From Levilactobacillus yonginensis (GTDB taxonomy: Bacteria > Bacillota > Bacilli > Lactobacillales > Lactobacillaceae): a DNA stretch of 64,000 nt. Below, piece after piece: positions 23,277 to 32,142 of the stretch. Below the pieces are notes generated by a model that saw nothing but the letters and a program-made list of their open reading frames with translations, ran no database searches and was not told where the DNA came from. A program made the position numbers and the translations under genes. The stretch lies in assembly GCF_003946265.1 (NCBI RefSeq), contig NZ_RHNO01000003.1:62001-126000 (forward strand), written 5' to 3'. Positions within the stretch are counted from its first letter, which is position 1. Each line of letters opens with the position of its first letter.

Positions 23277-23918
23277 ATGACAACATTAATTATTGGTGCG
23301 CATGGCCACGTCGGCCAGCACATTGTGGAACAACTCGCAGCGACTGGTGAAACCGTCTACGGCGGTATTCGTAAACCAGAACAAGCTGAAGCCATTACGA
23401 AACTAGGTGGCCAGGTTCGCGATGTTAATTTGATGGGCACCGTTGAAGACTTGCTGCCGGCCATGAAAGACGTTGACACGGTTATCTTCTCCGCTGGTTC
23501 CGGTGGCAGTACCGGTGATGATATGACCATCAACATTGATTTAGATGGGGCAATCAAGTCAATGATTGCTACGGAAAAGGCTGGCATCAAACGGTTCATC
23601 ATCGTCAGTGCGATGGGGACCGACGACCGCTCCTTCTGGGACAAGTCAGGCATCCGTCCTTACTACGTAGCCAAGTACTACGCCGACCAGTGGTTACGTC
23701 ATCGGACTGCCCTGGACTACACAATTGTCCGGCCAGGAATCTTAACCAACGACGCGCCAACCGGAAAAATCACAACCGATTCCGCTGCTAGTGAAAATAA
23801 GAAGATTAGTCGGGCAGACGTTGCGGCCACGGTGGTTGCCATCGTTCAACACCCACAACCAAAGCAGATTATCGAAATGGTTAACGGCAATGACCCAATT
23901 GCCGACGTCATTAAATAA
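23277..23918 (+). CDS. NAD(P)-binding oxidoreductase, NmrA/atypical SDR type
   Basis: 213 residues from ATG 23277, with GGAGG seven bases upstream. N-terminal Rossmann loop TTLIIGAHGHVGQHIVEQL, then VIFSAGSGGSTGDD, and FIIVSAMGTDDR with YYVAKYYADQWLR, giving a Tyr-x-x-x-Lys-like pair. It belongs to the atypical SDRs (YwnB/YhfK group) that sense or reduce with NAD(P)H. Substrate unknown. It follows repeats R5 and R6 and ends in a strong terminator. Confidence 0.85.
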   Translation: MTTLIIGAHGHVGQHIVEQLAATGETVYGGIRKPEQAEAITKLGGQVRDVNLMGTVEDLLPAMKDVDTVIFSAGSGGSTGDDMTINIDLDGAIKSMIATEKAGIKRFIIVSAMGTDDRSFWDKSGIRPYYVAKYYADQWLRHRTALDYTIVRPGILTNDAPTGKITTDSAASENKKISRADVAATVVAIVQHPQPKQIIEMVNGNDPIADVIK

Positions 23919-23934
23919 TAGCAATTAGCCTATT

Positions 23935-23977
23935 GAGAGGAAAGTACTGAAAATTTGGTATTTTCCTCTCTATTTTT
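23935..23977 (+). terminator. Terminator of the NmrA-like gene
   Basis: GAGAGGAAA and TTTCCTCTC with inner TAC/GTA pairing, then T-run. Confidence 0.9.
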
Positions 23978-23996
23978 GTATCCTACTAAGCCGCAC

Positions 23997-24044
23997 TTAA
24001 GCATACTTCATTGTGCACAATTGATACCGCTAAAGTATGCTAAA
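23997..24044. promoter_or_regulatory. Inverted repeat of unknown role
   Basis: TTAAGCATACTT and AAGTATGCTAAA pair over 12 bases with one mismatch across a 24-base loop. No T-run follows. Operator or RNA hairpin cannot be told apart. Confidence 0.4.
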
Positions 24045-24151
24045 ATAGGCTAGGTAAGTGCTACATAGCACCCTAATATAAGCCTCAAGCACTACCGCCT
24101 AACCAAGGACTACGACCTGTTGCCAATCATTCTATTTAACTTGTCATCGTA

Positions 24152-24336
24152 GCCGCCGAATGCCAGGGTGGGACGGCTGTGTCGACGGTGTTGGCCAGCG
24201 TTTTTTAGCTGGCCTACAGCGTGGGACGAGCTTAGAGACTCTCGTGAACTTCGGGAGGCTCTAAGTCGAGGTGCAAGACCACTTCTCAGGCTTGCACCGT
24301 TCCCCACAGCAGGCCCGCCCTGGCAGTCGGCGGCGG
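24152..24336 (+). repeat. Structured intergenic repeat R7 (long type, complete)
   Basis: Outer stem GCCAGGGTGGG/CCCGCCCTGGC plus GCCGCCGA/TCGGCGGC. Junction GGCTGTGTCGA ... CCCCACAGC. P2 TTGGCCAGC/GCTGGCCTA. P3 CTTAGAGACTCTCG/CGGGAGGCTCTAAG with the shared A-G mismatch. P4 GTGCAAGACC/GGCTTGCAC. It lies between convergent genes. Confidence 0.9.
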
Positions 24337-24458
24337 CCGCTCGCAAACTTAAGCGCCAAACTAAAAAATCAGCAACGGTCCCGCCGCTGCTGGTCAGATA
24401 GCTTCTATTCTGGTTGGTTGGTATCAAGCTGACTAGCTGGCATCGTTGGCAATGTCGC

Positions 24459-24758
24459 TTACTTCAGCTGGCTGTCCGTGTGGCGGTTATCCAGGTTCAA
24501 CGCACTGGCATCGACCACCGTCTGCACTTGACTGGAAATGGCTTTGGTTGTCACCCGCTTCAAGCGAATTTTGGTTGGCTGAATCTCAGCGTTGGGCCGG
24601 GAACCAATCTCAACGGTCGTGTCCACGTCTAACCGTGGCGTGGCTACCGTTGCTGTTGAGGTGGTTGCCGCTGAGGCCCCCGCCGAAGTTGCCAATAAAG
24701 TCGTTACCGTCATTGCCCCGAGCATTACTTTAATCATCATTGATTTAATCTTAGTCAT
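24459..24758 (-). CDS. Small secreted protein, unknown
   Basis: 99 residues from ATG 24756-24758, with AAGGAG about 8 bases upstream. A signal peptide occupies residues 1-30 (KIKSMMIKVMLGAMTVTTLLATSAGASA). The mature part is short (about 68 residues), Thr/Val-rich, and without cysteine or a recognised domain. It sits beside, and divergent from, the two-component system at 24934-26989 and could be one of its targets, though only position supports this. Confidence 0.7.
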   Translation of the reverse strand: MTKIKSMMIKVMLGAMTVTTLLATSAGASAATTSTATVATPRLDVDTTVEIGSRPNAEIQPTKIRLKRVTTKAISSQVQTVVDASALNLDNRHTDSQLK

Positions 24759-24933
24759 GTTCACCACTCCTTGGTTTGATTGTCTGATTGCTTTCGATGT
24801 ATTAGTTATACCATCCGGAGTGGGGCAAATCTTGAACCTACTTTAAGCTTAAAATATGAATTTCTTATTTTCGAAAACCTTTTTTATGATACGATGCCAC
24901 TAAAGCCCTTCAAATAAAGGAGTCAGACCACTT

Positions 24934-25635
24934 ATGAAGAATACGATTTTACTCGTTGAGGATGAAGAAGGCCTCGCCAGCTACGTTGCTAAAGAACTTA
25001 CTTTTGAGGACTTTGACGTGCTGACTGCCGCCGATGGTGAGACTGCCTGGGAAACCTACCAGCAGGAAAAAGATAAATTGCTCTTAGTTCTTCTCGACTG
25101 GATGCTCCCTAAGATGGACGGTATGGAGGTCCTCCGCCGAATTCGCAAGCACGACGACCTCCCCGTCATCATGATGACGGCCCGCGACTACCTCGGCGAT
25201 AAAGTTACGGGACTGGACAATGGGGCCGACGATTACATTACGAAACCATTTGAAATTGAAGAACTGCTCGCTCGGATTCGGGTGATTCAACGCCGGACTG
25301 CCCATCAGAGTGGCCTAGATCAGACCTATCACCTTGGCGACCTCACCCTAGTCACTAAGACCCGCCAGGTCGACCGCGCTGGTGAAACCATTCAATTGAC
25401 CCAACGGGAATACGACCTACTGCTCTTCTTAATGCAACACCCGGGCCAAGTTTTCACCCGCGACGAACTCCTCGACAACGTCTGGGGAGTCGACTTCTTG
25501 GGTCAACAGAACGTGGTCGACGTCTACATTGGTTACCTCAGAAATAAAATCGACGTGGCGGACGCTCCTAATTTATTCCATACCATTCGGGGCGTTGGCT
25601 ACAGTCTAAAGGAAGATGATCGTGATGCGCACTAA
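24934..25635 (+). CDS. OmpR-family response regulator
   Basis: 233 residues. Receiver domain 1-118 with acidic pair E9-D10, phospho-acceptor D55 (LLDWMLPKMDG), Thr in MMTARD and Lys in TKPFE. A winged-helix DNA-binding domain fills 130-228 (LTQREYDLLLFLMQHPGQVFTRDELLDNVWG, then RNKI and TIRGVGYSL). It overlaps the kinase gene start, so both are made from one message. A -10-like TATGAT lies 40 bases before the ATG. The stimulus is unknown. Confidence 0.95.
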   Translation: MKNTILLVEDEEGLASYVAKELTFEDFDVLTAADGETAWETYQQEKDKLLLVLLDWMLPKMDGMEVLRRIRKHDDLPVIMMTARDYLGDKVTGLDNGADDYITKPFEIEELLARIRVIQRRTAHQSGLDQTYHLGDLTLVTKTRQVDRAGETIQLTQREYDLLLFLMQHPGQVFTRDELLDNVWGVDFLGQQNVVDVYIGYLRNKIDVADAPNLFHTIRGVGYSLKEDDRDAH

Positions 25636-26989
25636 CTCTCAGCCACGAACGTACGAAGATATTATCCGTCACTCCGTCACCAGCCTCCTGATGACCATTG
25701 GCCTGATTATCGTGCTTACGGTCAGTGTCACCCTAACCGTTGACCAACTTCTCCGTGCCCAAGATCAAGCACAACAACTAAGTACCAGTTTACAAACGAC
25801 TCAGGTCAGCAATTTCAAAGACTGGCTCATGGTCAACAAAGGCAGTGGGCTGAACTCACATAACACCTTTGTTCTTGTTAAAAATGCGAAGGGGGAGACC
25901 ACTTCCCTGTTACCCCACGCCGCTTCGTTGGCTAAGGCCAATACTTGGTCAGTGCCGTTTACCCACCTGGTGTATATCAAGGGCTGGGGGCTCTATTTTT
26001 CAGAAACGTTAAAGACTAGCTCGCAAACCTACTTCCTCTTCATTGGCATGCACGTGCTAGTGGGTAACCTTCACGTTTTAATCGCTGTGCTGATTATCGC
26101 CATTGGCTTGAGCCTGTTAATTGGCCTACTCTACGTCCGGCGGTTGGCCAAGCGGCTGAGTGCCCCCACTATCGCCCTCGCCAATGCTGCCCAACAAGCA
26201 GCGGCCACTCCTGAACTCACGCAGCCAGAATTACCTCAGCCACAGGAACCGGTCGAAGTGGCCCAGTTAGCTCGCGACTTCAATCAATTATTGGCTGCTC
26301 AAAATGGGCGCTTAAAGCGGGAGCGTCAGTTTATTTCCGACGCCTCGCACGAACTCAGAACACCCATTGCCACGATTCGGGGCAATATTAAACTCATTGA
26401 GCGGCGAGGTGATAAGCATCCCGAGGTCATCCCCGAATCAGTTGGGTTTATTGACCAAGAATCGCTGCGCATGCAACATTTGATTGAAAACCTGCTACAC
26501 TTGTCCCGCGCCGACAGAGCAGCGGTCACCCTACAACCACTTGATTTGGCCGAACTGACCACCAGTGTAGTCAACCACTATCAACCCTTGATCTCACAAC
26601 CAATCACGTTAGCCGTTCCGGACCACCCCACACTGGCATTGGGCAATACCGACATGCTCCACCAAGTATTAACGGCCCTATTGGATAATGCCCACAAATA
26701 CTCGCCCGCTGACCAACCCATTCAAGTAACCGTCACCCAGCAGCCTGGTCTGATCAGTCTGGCAGTTGGCGACAACGGTCCAGGGATTCCCGAATCTGAG
26801 CGTGCCCACGTCTTCGAACGCTTCTACCGAGTTGATGCTTCCCGCTCTACTAAAATTGAAGGAAACGGCTTAGGATTAGCCATTGTCTCCCAACTCGTCA
26901 AGCTCAATGCGGGCCACATCACCATCACGGACCACGCTCCCCACGGTGCGCTGTTTACCGTGACACTGAAGGACGCTAAGGAAAACTAA
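25625..26989 (+). CDS. Sensor histidine kinase
   Basis: 454 residues from ATG 25625; ATG 25616 and GTG 25622 in the same frame are alternatives. Transmembrane helices near residues 19-41 and 143-171 enclose an extracellular loop of about 100 residues. A HAMP linker follows. The HisKA motif SDASHELRTP holds the phosphorylated His (about residue 242). The ATPase has DNAHKYSP, VGDNGPGIP and GNGLGLAIV. It pairs with the overlapping response regulator. An Ala/Gln/Pro-rich stretch (about 190-212) within the linker is unusual. Confidence 0.94.
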   Translation: MRTNSQPRTYEDIIRHSVTSLLMTIGLIIVLTVSVTLTVDQLLRAQDQAQQLSTSLQTTQVSNFKDWLMVNKGSGLNSHNTFVLVKNAKGETTSLLPHAASLAKANTWSVPFTHLVYIKGWGLYFSETLKTSSQTYFLFIGMHVLVGNLHVLIAVLIIAIGLSLLIGLLYVRRLAKRLSAPTIALANAAQQAAATPELTQPELPQPQEPVEVAQLARDFNQLLAAQNGRLKRERQFISDASHELRTPIATIRGNIKLIERRGDKHPEVIPESVGFIDQESLRMQHLIENLLHLSRADRAAVTLQPLDLAELTTSVVNHYQPLISQPITLAVPDHPTLALGNTDMLHQVLTALLDNAHKYSPADQPIQVTVTQQPGLISLAVGDNGPGIPESERAHVFERFYRVDASRSTKIEGNGLGLAIVSQLVKLNAGHITITDHAPHGALFTVTLKDAKEN

Positions 26990-27080
26990 GAAATTCTCAG
27001 ATAATCCTTAACGAAAATCGCTAGTTTCCTTCACGCTTTCTCGATATACTGGGTTCATAACTTGAAAGGAAGCGTGTAAT

Positions 27081-27329
27081 ATGCTGATTGATGACAACCC
27101 GAAAATTCACACGATTACTCCCGCCCGGATCACGAAGGTCTTCTACCCTTACGTCATTGCCAAAACGGAAGCCGGGCATTACGTCAACATTAACCTGAGT
27201 GATCAGGAACGTCAGGACCCCCTGTTCTGGGAGTCCATCGCCAACATTGCCAAAGCTAAACTTTGGGTCCCCATTGGTGAACGGTTCCATCAGCTCCTCT
27301 CATATGACTGGACTTATGCAGCCGAGTAA
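27081..27329 (+). CDS. Small cytoplasmic protein, unknown
   Basis: 82 residues from ATG 27081 with AAGGAAG eight bases upstream. No signal peptide or membrane segment. Aromatic and charged, with KVFYPYVIAKTEAGHYVNINLSDQERQDPLFWES. It follows the sensor kinase by 91 bases on the same strand, with no terminator in between that I can see, and ends in one. The family is not recognised. The good ribosome site and codon usage support a real gene. Confidence 0.7.
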   Translation: MLIDDNPKIHTITPARITKVFYPYVIAKTEAGHYVNINLSDQERQDPLFWESIANIAKAKLWVPIGERFHQLLSYDWTYAAE

Positions 27330-27352
27330 TCTTACAACTAAATACAATCTGG

Positions 27353-27374
27353 AAAGCGCTGATCAAGCGTTTTT
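27353..27374 (+). terminator. Terminator after 27081-27329
   Basis: AAAGCGCT pairs with AAGCGTTT (one wobble), then T's. Confidence 0.7.
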
Positions 27375-27427
27375 CACAAAAAACTTGGAGTCCGGGACTA
27401 ATCGTCTTGGACTTCTTTTTGTCATGC

Positions 27428-27464
27428 AACAAGGGCCTGAGACAAAAGTCTCAAGCCCTTGTTG
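27428..27464. terminator. Bidirectional terminator
   Basis: AACAAGGGC-TGAGAC and GTCTCA-GCCCTTGTT around an AAAA loop, one mismatch. Placed between convergent genes. Confidence 0.85.
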
Positions 27465-27489
27465 TGCGCCAAACGTTTAAAGTTCACCT

Positions 27490-27906
27490 TCACCGTAACG
27501 AATTCCGCAGAATCTCAGCCTTTTTCCGTAGTTGTGCACGGGTCTGGGTCAGCTGAATCTTCGTCGGTTTAGCGAGATACCCATCCAACGTTCCACCCAG
27601 ACTCGCCAGGCTAAACGCTAACAGGCCCCACTCGTGGGCCGACCAGCCACTCCCCAGCAATAACGCCAGCATCGCGATCAGGCCGAATAAGCCGAGGTCG
27701 ATCAACGCTGAAGGTCCCTGTCGACCGAAGCGATTGAAGTAAGGGTACTGCCACGTCCAGAAGCTGTCGATAATCAGGAAGGCCAACACCACCCCGGCCG
27801 TTAAGCGTAGCGCGTGATGTTGTGCGACCACTGACGTACTCAATAAAATTACTAAAACCATTAAATACCAGAATGAATGAAACGCATACCGCCAGTCAAA
27901 TTTCAT
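27490..27906 (-). CDS. Small multi-spanning membrane protein, unknown
   Basis: 138 residues from ATG 27904-27906 (GAGG nine bases upstream); the frame extends to 27969 but without a ribosome site. Three or four hydrophobic segments (about residues 9-28, 33-48, 66-84 and 88-105). A basic C-terminal tail (QTRAQLRKKAEILRNSLR) follows. No known family recognised. Single gene. Confidence 0.7.
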   Translation of the reverse strand: MKFDWRYAFHSFWYLMVLVILLSTSVVAQHHALRLTAGVVLAFLIIDSFWTWQYPYFNRFGRQGPSALIDLGLFGLIAMLALLLGSGWSAHEWGLLAFSLASLGGTLDGYLAKPTKIQLTQTRAQLRKKAEILRNSLR

Positions 27907-27974
27907 GTCGTTCGCCTCACTTTCATCAGTCCATTTGACCTTTTGTAAGTGAAGTTTAGCACGCGTCAAATCAA

Positions 27975-28017
27975 TAAAAAATAGCGTTACCCTCCTAAGT
28001 TAGGACAGTAACGCTAC
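27975..28017 (-). terminator. Terminator of the MarR-MFS operon
   Basis: TAGCGTTAC and GTAACGCTA arms with a T-run on the minus strand. Confidence 0.88.
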
Positions 28018-28040
28018 CAACTTGACACCAGTCTCAGTAA

Positions 28041-29444
28041 TTACTGGACGGTGGTCGCTTTATTCAAATTCAATCCAATAATCATGCATCCCAGTGCCCC
28101 AGCACTCGCCACCAGTAAGACCAACAAGGCCCACTGTGAACCAGCCGCCGTCTTGACCAGCGTACTGCCCACAGTGCCTGCCTGACTAGCGCCAATGATG
28201 GCCGACACGATAGCCGTCCCCATTGCGCCAGCAAACTGCTGCATGGCATTCAGTAACGCGTTACCGTCGGCCTTTAAGCTACTGTCTAAATGCTTCAAGC
28301 CAGCGGTCATGATGTTCCCAAATGCCAGACCTATGCCGACCATGTAGCCCACGTAGAGGCCCAGAATCGCTAAGACGGACAGCCCACGAGCAAAGCCCAT
28401 CATTACCGCCAACATGATAGCGACCAGCGTCAACCCCAACAGAATTGGTCGTTTGGCGCCGAACCGGTCCAGGATTTGTCCACCAATTGGTGAAAAAGCG
28501 GCCCCAATAACGGCCCCCGGTAAGACAACCAGGCCTGCGGTAAAGGCTGATTGTTGATCAACCAACTGGAGGTAATTTGGTAAGACGAATGATAGCCCCA
28601 GCGCCGTGATCTGCACCAAGAAGAAGGCTGCCAAATGCCAGGCAAACGCCGGATTAGCGACCGCTGCCAACTGAATCAACGGGTGCGAACTCCGCTTAGA
28701 GCGATTAACAAAGTAGAGTAGACCAAGTACCCCCAGTAGGAGCGCACCGCCCACCGACCAGCTGAAAAACGGTTGGCTACTCAGTGAGCTAAAGCCAAAG
28801 ATGAGGCCACCAAAGGTCACGACGACCCCGATCATACTCAAGAAATCAAACCGCTCATGCGTAGTCGGCGCCACCTGTTTAATAGTCTTAATGCCCACAA
28901 AGAATGAAATCACTAAAAATGGCAGGAGGATCCAAAAAATATACCGCCAATTTAAATGCGTGACTAGTAGACCACCATACGTGGGGCCAATAGCCGGCCC
29001 AATCGCAGTAATCAGGGTCCCAATCCCCGTCATCATGCCAATTCGATTAAGTGGTACCTGTTCCAGGATGATGTTAAACATCAGGGGCAAGGCGATCCCG
29101 GTCCCAAATCCTTGAATGGCTCGGCCGGCCAACAGCCATGGAAAACTAGTTGCGCAAGCGTCCACGACCAGCCCCGTGATAAAGAGTAGGTTGGCAACGA
29201 TAAACAGCTGCTTTAGCTTAAAACGCCGCTTGAGGTACGACGAAATTGGGACGATGCACGCCACAATCAGGAGATACAGGGTCGTCATCCACTGCACGGT
29301 CCCAGTCGTCACATTAAACTGCTTCATTAAGGTGGGGAAAGTAATATTCATCGCTGTCTCAACGATGACCCCACTCAGGGACATCAGGCCAGTTGCCAGC
29401 ACGGCACCTACGACCCGTGGTTCAATTCTGTCTGTCTTCGCCAT
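28041..29444 (-). CDS. MFS drug:H+ antiporter, DHA2 (14-helix) type
   Basis: 467 residues from ATG 29442-29444. About 14 membrane segments. It resembles EmrB/QacA/LmrB exporters: ETAMNITFPTLMKQFNVTTGTVQWMTTLYLL (helix 1-2), GRAIQGFGTGIALPLMFNIILEQVP (motif C-like region), and GGLIFGFSSL. It expels hydrophobic drugs or toxic metabolites with proton influx. It is co-transcribed with the upstream marR (8-bp gap) and so probably repressed by MarR. Substrate unknown. Confidence 0.92.
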   Translation of the reverse strand: MAKTDRIEPRVVGAVLATGLMSLSGVIVETAMNITFPTLMKQFNVTTGTVQWMTTLYLLIVACIVPISSYLKRRFKLKQLFIVANLLFITGLVVDACATSFPWLLAGRAIQGFGTGIALPLMFNIILEQVPLNRIGMMTGIGTLITAIGPAIGPTYGGLLVTHLNWRYIFWILLPFLVISFFVGIKTIKQVAPTTHERFDFLSMIGVVVTFGGLIFGFSSLSSQPFFSWSVGGALLLGVLGLLYFVNRSKRSSHPLIQLAAVANPAFAWHLAAFFLVQITALGLSFVLPNYLQLVDQQSAFTAGLVVLPGAVIGAAFSPIGGQILDRFGAKRPILLGLTLVAIMLAVMMGFARGLSVLAILGLYVGYMVGIGLAFGNIMTAGLKHLDSSLKADGNALLNAMQQFAGAMGTAIVSAIIGASQAGTVGSTLVKTAAGSQWALLVLLVASAGALGCMIIGLNLNKATTVQ

Positions 29445-29452
29445 TTTAAAAA

Positions 29453-29893
29453 CTATTCCTCCTCTGATGCTGAATGATGCCACTGTGAAATTTGAATCAA
29501 TGCGCGTTGAAAAGCCGCTGCCTCACTGGCTGATAACCCTGCGACCATCTTGGCATCGTGTTTCACCAGGTGCGCGGTGACGATGGGAACCAGCTCCTGC
29601 CCCTTCGCGGTCAGTTGTAACTGCCGCTTGCGGCTATCCGTATCTGCCACGATCCGCGTCACCAGGTCCCGTTCGACCATGCGTCTCACTAGCAGTGACG
29701 CCGTCGACCGCTGAACATGAAATTCCCGTTCAACGTCTACCTGATAGGTCACCGCCCCTCCTCGTCGACCGAGGTAGTCAATGACGGACATTTGCATCCC
29801 CGTGAGCCCGTAGTCCCGCGCGAAGTCATTCATTTCTTGATTCATTTGGTGCTCGGCATCTCGCAGCCAAGCCCCTAGTCTTCGATTCGTCAA
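29453..29893 (-). CDS. MarR family repressor
   Basis: 146 residues from TTG 29891-29893, with GGGAGG eight bases upstream. Winged helix: GLTGMQMSVIDYLGRRGGAVTYQVDVEREFHVQRSTASLLVRRMVERDLVTRI, with the wing DTDSRKRQLQLTAKG. First gene of the operon with the DHA2 exporter. A perfect inverted repeat at 29911-29928 lies between the promoter and the start, so the operon is likely autorepressed and released by a drug-like ligand. Confidence 0.94.
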   Translation of the reverse strand: MTNRRLGAWLRDAEHQMNQEMNDFARDYGLTGMQMSVIDYLGRRGGAVTYQVDVEREFHVQRSTASLLVRRMVERDLVTRIVADTDSRKRQLQLTAKGQELVPIVTAHLVKHDAKMVAGLSASEAAAFQRALIQISQWHHSASEEE

Positions 29894-29910
29894 AATTTTT
29901 GCCTCCCGTT

Positions 29911-29928
29911 TTGTTAGTCAGCTAACAA
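29911..29928 (-). promoter_or_regulatory. MarR operator
   Basis: TTGTTAG-TCAG-CTAACAA, 7-bp perfect arms, 18 bases before the marR start codon. Confidence 0.8.
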
Positions 29929-29974
29929 TTTTAACTCGGTCCTCACCGGATTACAAGTGCAAACTGGCGGCAAC

Positions 29975-30015
29975 CAAAAAATCTCGGACTAGCCACCGGC
30001 CAATTCGAGATTTCT
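29975..30015 (-). terminator. Pyruvate oxidase terminator
   Basis: AAATCTCG and CGAGATTT arms with a long GC-rich loop and a T-run on the minus strand. Confidence 0.85.
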
Positions 30016-30052
30016 TTGATTGATAACGATTATTTTAATGACAAGTTACAGT

Positions 30053-31813
30053 TTATAAATTGTCACCCTTAGCCCGTAACAATGCACCTAAGGATGGTTG
30101 CTTGGCAACGTCGATGTTATTCGCTTCAGCGTAAGCCTTCACCGTATCCTCACCGTACAATTCAGGATCCAGTGGCATAAAGGCCGTTCCAATTGGGTCG
30201 TCATCCTTGATCACGGCGTTGACCACGATTGGCTTCTGATTGCCTTGCGCCTGCAGGTCTTTAATCTGGTCAAAGACCTGTTCCACTTCAGCGTTATTGG
30301 TGACCGTGAAGCCAATGCCACCCAGTCCTTCGGCAACCTTAGCCCAATCAGCATCAGTCAAGTCGACCCCGTACAAGTGTTGCTTCGTGTCGACCTGTTC
30401 TCTGTAAATGAATCCAAAGCGCCGGTTACTGAAGACCACGTTGATAACTGGTAACTTGTACCGGGCTTCCGTGATGATGTCTGGTGCAACCATGGCAAAG
30501 CCACCGTCACCAGATAGTGACCACGCCTGTGCGTCAGGAACACTCAACGCGCCAGCCAACCCAGCTGGCAGTCCGTAACCCATCGTGGCAAATAAGCCAG
30601 ATAACGCAAACCGTTGTTGCTTATTCATTGGTAATCCACGGACAGCCCACTCGGAGACGTTCCCAGTGTCAACACCGTACGTATCCTTAGGTCCCACCAT
30701 TGACGCAATCTTTTGGGTAACTGCTTCAGGAGCCAGGCCCTTACTGTCGTCAGCAGCTTGTTCTGCCAACCAGGCATTCCAGTTCTGTTTATTTTGCCGG
30801 TTAGCCGTCAACCAATCAGTTGCTGGCAGCGTCTCACCCGTAACGATCATGGCCTGCAAATAGCTCTTCGCATCACTGAGAACGGCGTAATCAACGGGTA
30901 CCATTTTCCCAATATCAAACGAGTTATTGTTAACTTGAATGATCTTGATGTTCTTTGGCCAGAACTGGGCAAATGGAAATTCGGAACCCAGGAAGAGGAT
31001 CAAGTCAGCATGCTGTAAAGCTTCAAAACCAGACTTAGACCCCAAACGGCCAAACGTTCCAATGGCGTTAGGATGATCAGTGGGAATCACACCCGTCGCT
31101 GGTACCGTGTTTAAGACTGGCACGTTGAATTGTTCGCTGAACTTGACCAGTTCTTCTCTAGCCCCCAGCAAACCACGACCCGCGTAAACCAACGGGTGCT
31201 TAGCCTGCTTTAACAACTTAAGCGTTGCCTGAACGGCGACTGGATCGATAACTTGGGTGTACGTGTTGGAAACAACGTTAGGTGTCTTGACTGGTTCATA
31301 GTCAATTTCCTTAGCGGATAAATCTTCAGGGATGATGACGACAGCTGGCCCCTTTTGCCGGTATGCTTCCCGAATGGCTTGGTTGACCATGTACGGCAGT
31401 TGTTCCGCCGTCGTGGCCGTCCGGTTGTAAACCGCAACGTCACCAAACATAGGTGTTTCATCCATTTCTTGGAAGTAGTTGGTGTTCATCGTTGGCTGAG
31501 GAACTTGACCAACTAAGGCCAACATTGGGACGTGATCCATCTTGGCATCGTAGAGACCGTTGAACAAGTGCGTTGCACCAGGACCTGCTGACCCAAAGGC
31601 TACCCCAATTTTACCAGTGAACTTCGCATCAGCGGCAGCGGCCAGAGCGCCCACTTCTTCATGACGCACCTGAATATAGTCGACCTTATCCTTTTCAAGG
31701 TACAACCCTTCAACCGTATGGTTAATTGAGCCACCAGGAATCCCGTAAATGTGGTCAACGTCCCATGCTTCTAAAACCTTTACTAATGCTTGTCCCGCAA
31801 TCATTTTTGTCAT
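30053..31813 (-). CDS. pox: Pyruvate oxidase (TPP- and FAD-dependent)
   Basis: 586 residues from ATG 31811-31813 with AAGGAG upstream; a longer frame to 31906 lacks such a site. It converts pyruvate, phosphate and O2 to acetyl phosphate, CO2 and H2O2. N-terminal TPP pyrimidine domain (YGIPGGSINHTVEGLY, the conserved Glu in VRHEEVGALAAAADAKFTGKIG, and GSAGPGATHLFNGLYDA), central FAD domain, and C-terminal TPP motif GDGGFAMVAPDIITEARYKLPVINVVFSN. The length and YFQEMDET segment favour the phosphate-dependent oxidase over acetolactate synthase. Monocistronic. Confidence 0.93.
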   Translation of the reverse strand: MTKMIAGQALVKVLEAWDVDHIYGIPGGSINHTVEGLYLEKDKVDYIQVRHEEVGALAAAADAKFTGKIGVAFGSAGPGATHLFNGLYDAKMDHVPMLALVGQVPQPTMNTNYFQEMDETPMFGDVAVYNRTATTAEQLPYMVNQAIREAYRQKGPAVVIIPEDLSAKEIDYEPVKTPNVVSNTYTQVIDPVAVQATLKLLKQAKHPLVYAGRGLLGAREELVKFSEQFNVPVLNTVPATGVIPTDHPNAIGTFGRLGSKSGFEALQHADLILFLGSEFPFAQFWPKNIKIIQVNNNSFDIGKMVPVDYAVLSDAKSYLQAMIVTGETLPATDWLTANRQNKQNWNAWLAEQAADDSKGLAPEAVTQKIASMVGPKDTYGVDTGNVSEWAVRGLPMNKQQRFALSGLFATMGYGLPAGLAGALSVPDAQAWSLSGDGGFAMVAPDIITEARYKLPVINVVFSNRRFGFIYREQVDTKQHLYGVDLTDADWAKVAEGLGGIGFTVTNNAEVEQVFDQIKDLQAQGNQKPIVVNAVIKDDDPIGTAFMPLDPELYGEDTVKAYAEANNIDVAKQPSLGALLRAKGDNL

Positions 31814-32057
31814 GTTAATCGCGCTCCTTAGGTCAGGTGTCCTGGCAGTGAACCGTTCGTCGAGCACCCCAAAATTATTGATTGGTGTCATCATAGTCCC
31901 CTTCAACTGAGAATGCCAGTAATTATGCTTACTTTTTGTTAGTGAATGTTTTCACGGATGAAAGCGGTTAACTCCATTCGGGTAGCGGTCACTGCGGGAG
32001 CCATCTATGACCTGAAACCTTACCCAAGCACCCCTAACCATAATGCGTGTTCAGAAC

Positions 32058-32097
32058 GCAATCAGGGTCAAGGACAAAAGTCCTTGACCCTGATTGC
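32058..32097. other. Perfect 18-bp hairpin without T-run
   Basis: Arms 32058-32075 and 32080-32097 are exact complements around an AAAA loop. It lies between the corA stop and the pox promoter. It could act as a bidirectional transcript end or mRNA stabiliser. Confidence 0.7.
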
Positions 32098-32142
32098 GGT
32101 CCAAACCTATATAGCTGAAACGTACGACATCAATCCACGTAT

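Noticed and set aside
31937-31971. CRE-like sequence upstream of pyruvate oxidase (ATGAAAGCGGTTAAC)
   Set aside because: The conserved C near the 3' end is displaced by one base; too weak to list although pox genes are often catabolite controlled.
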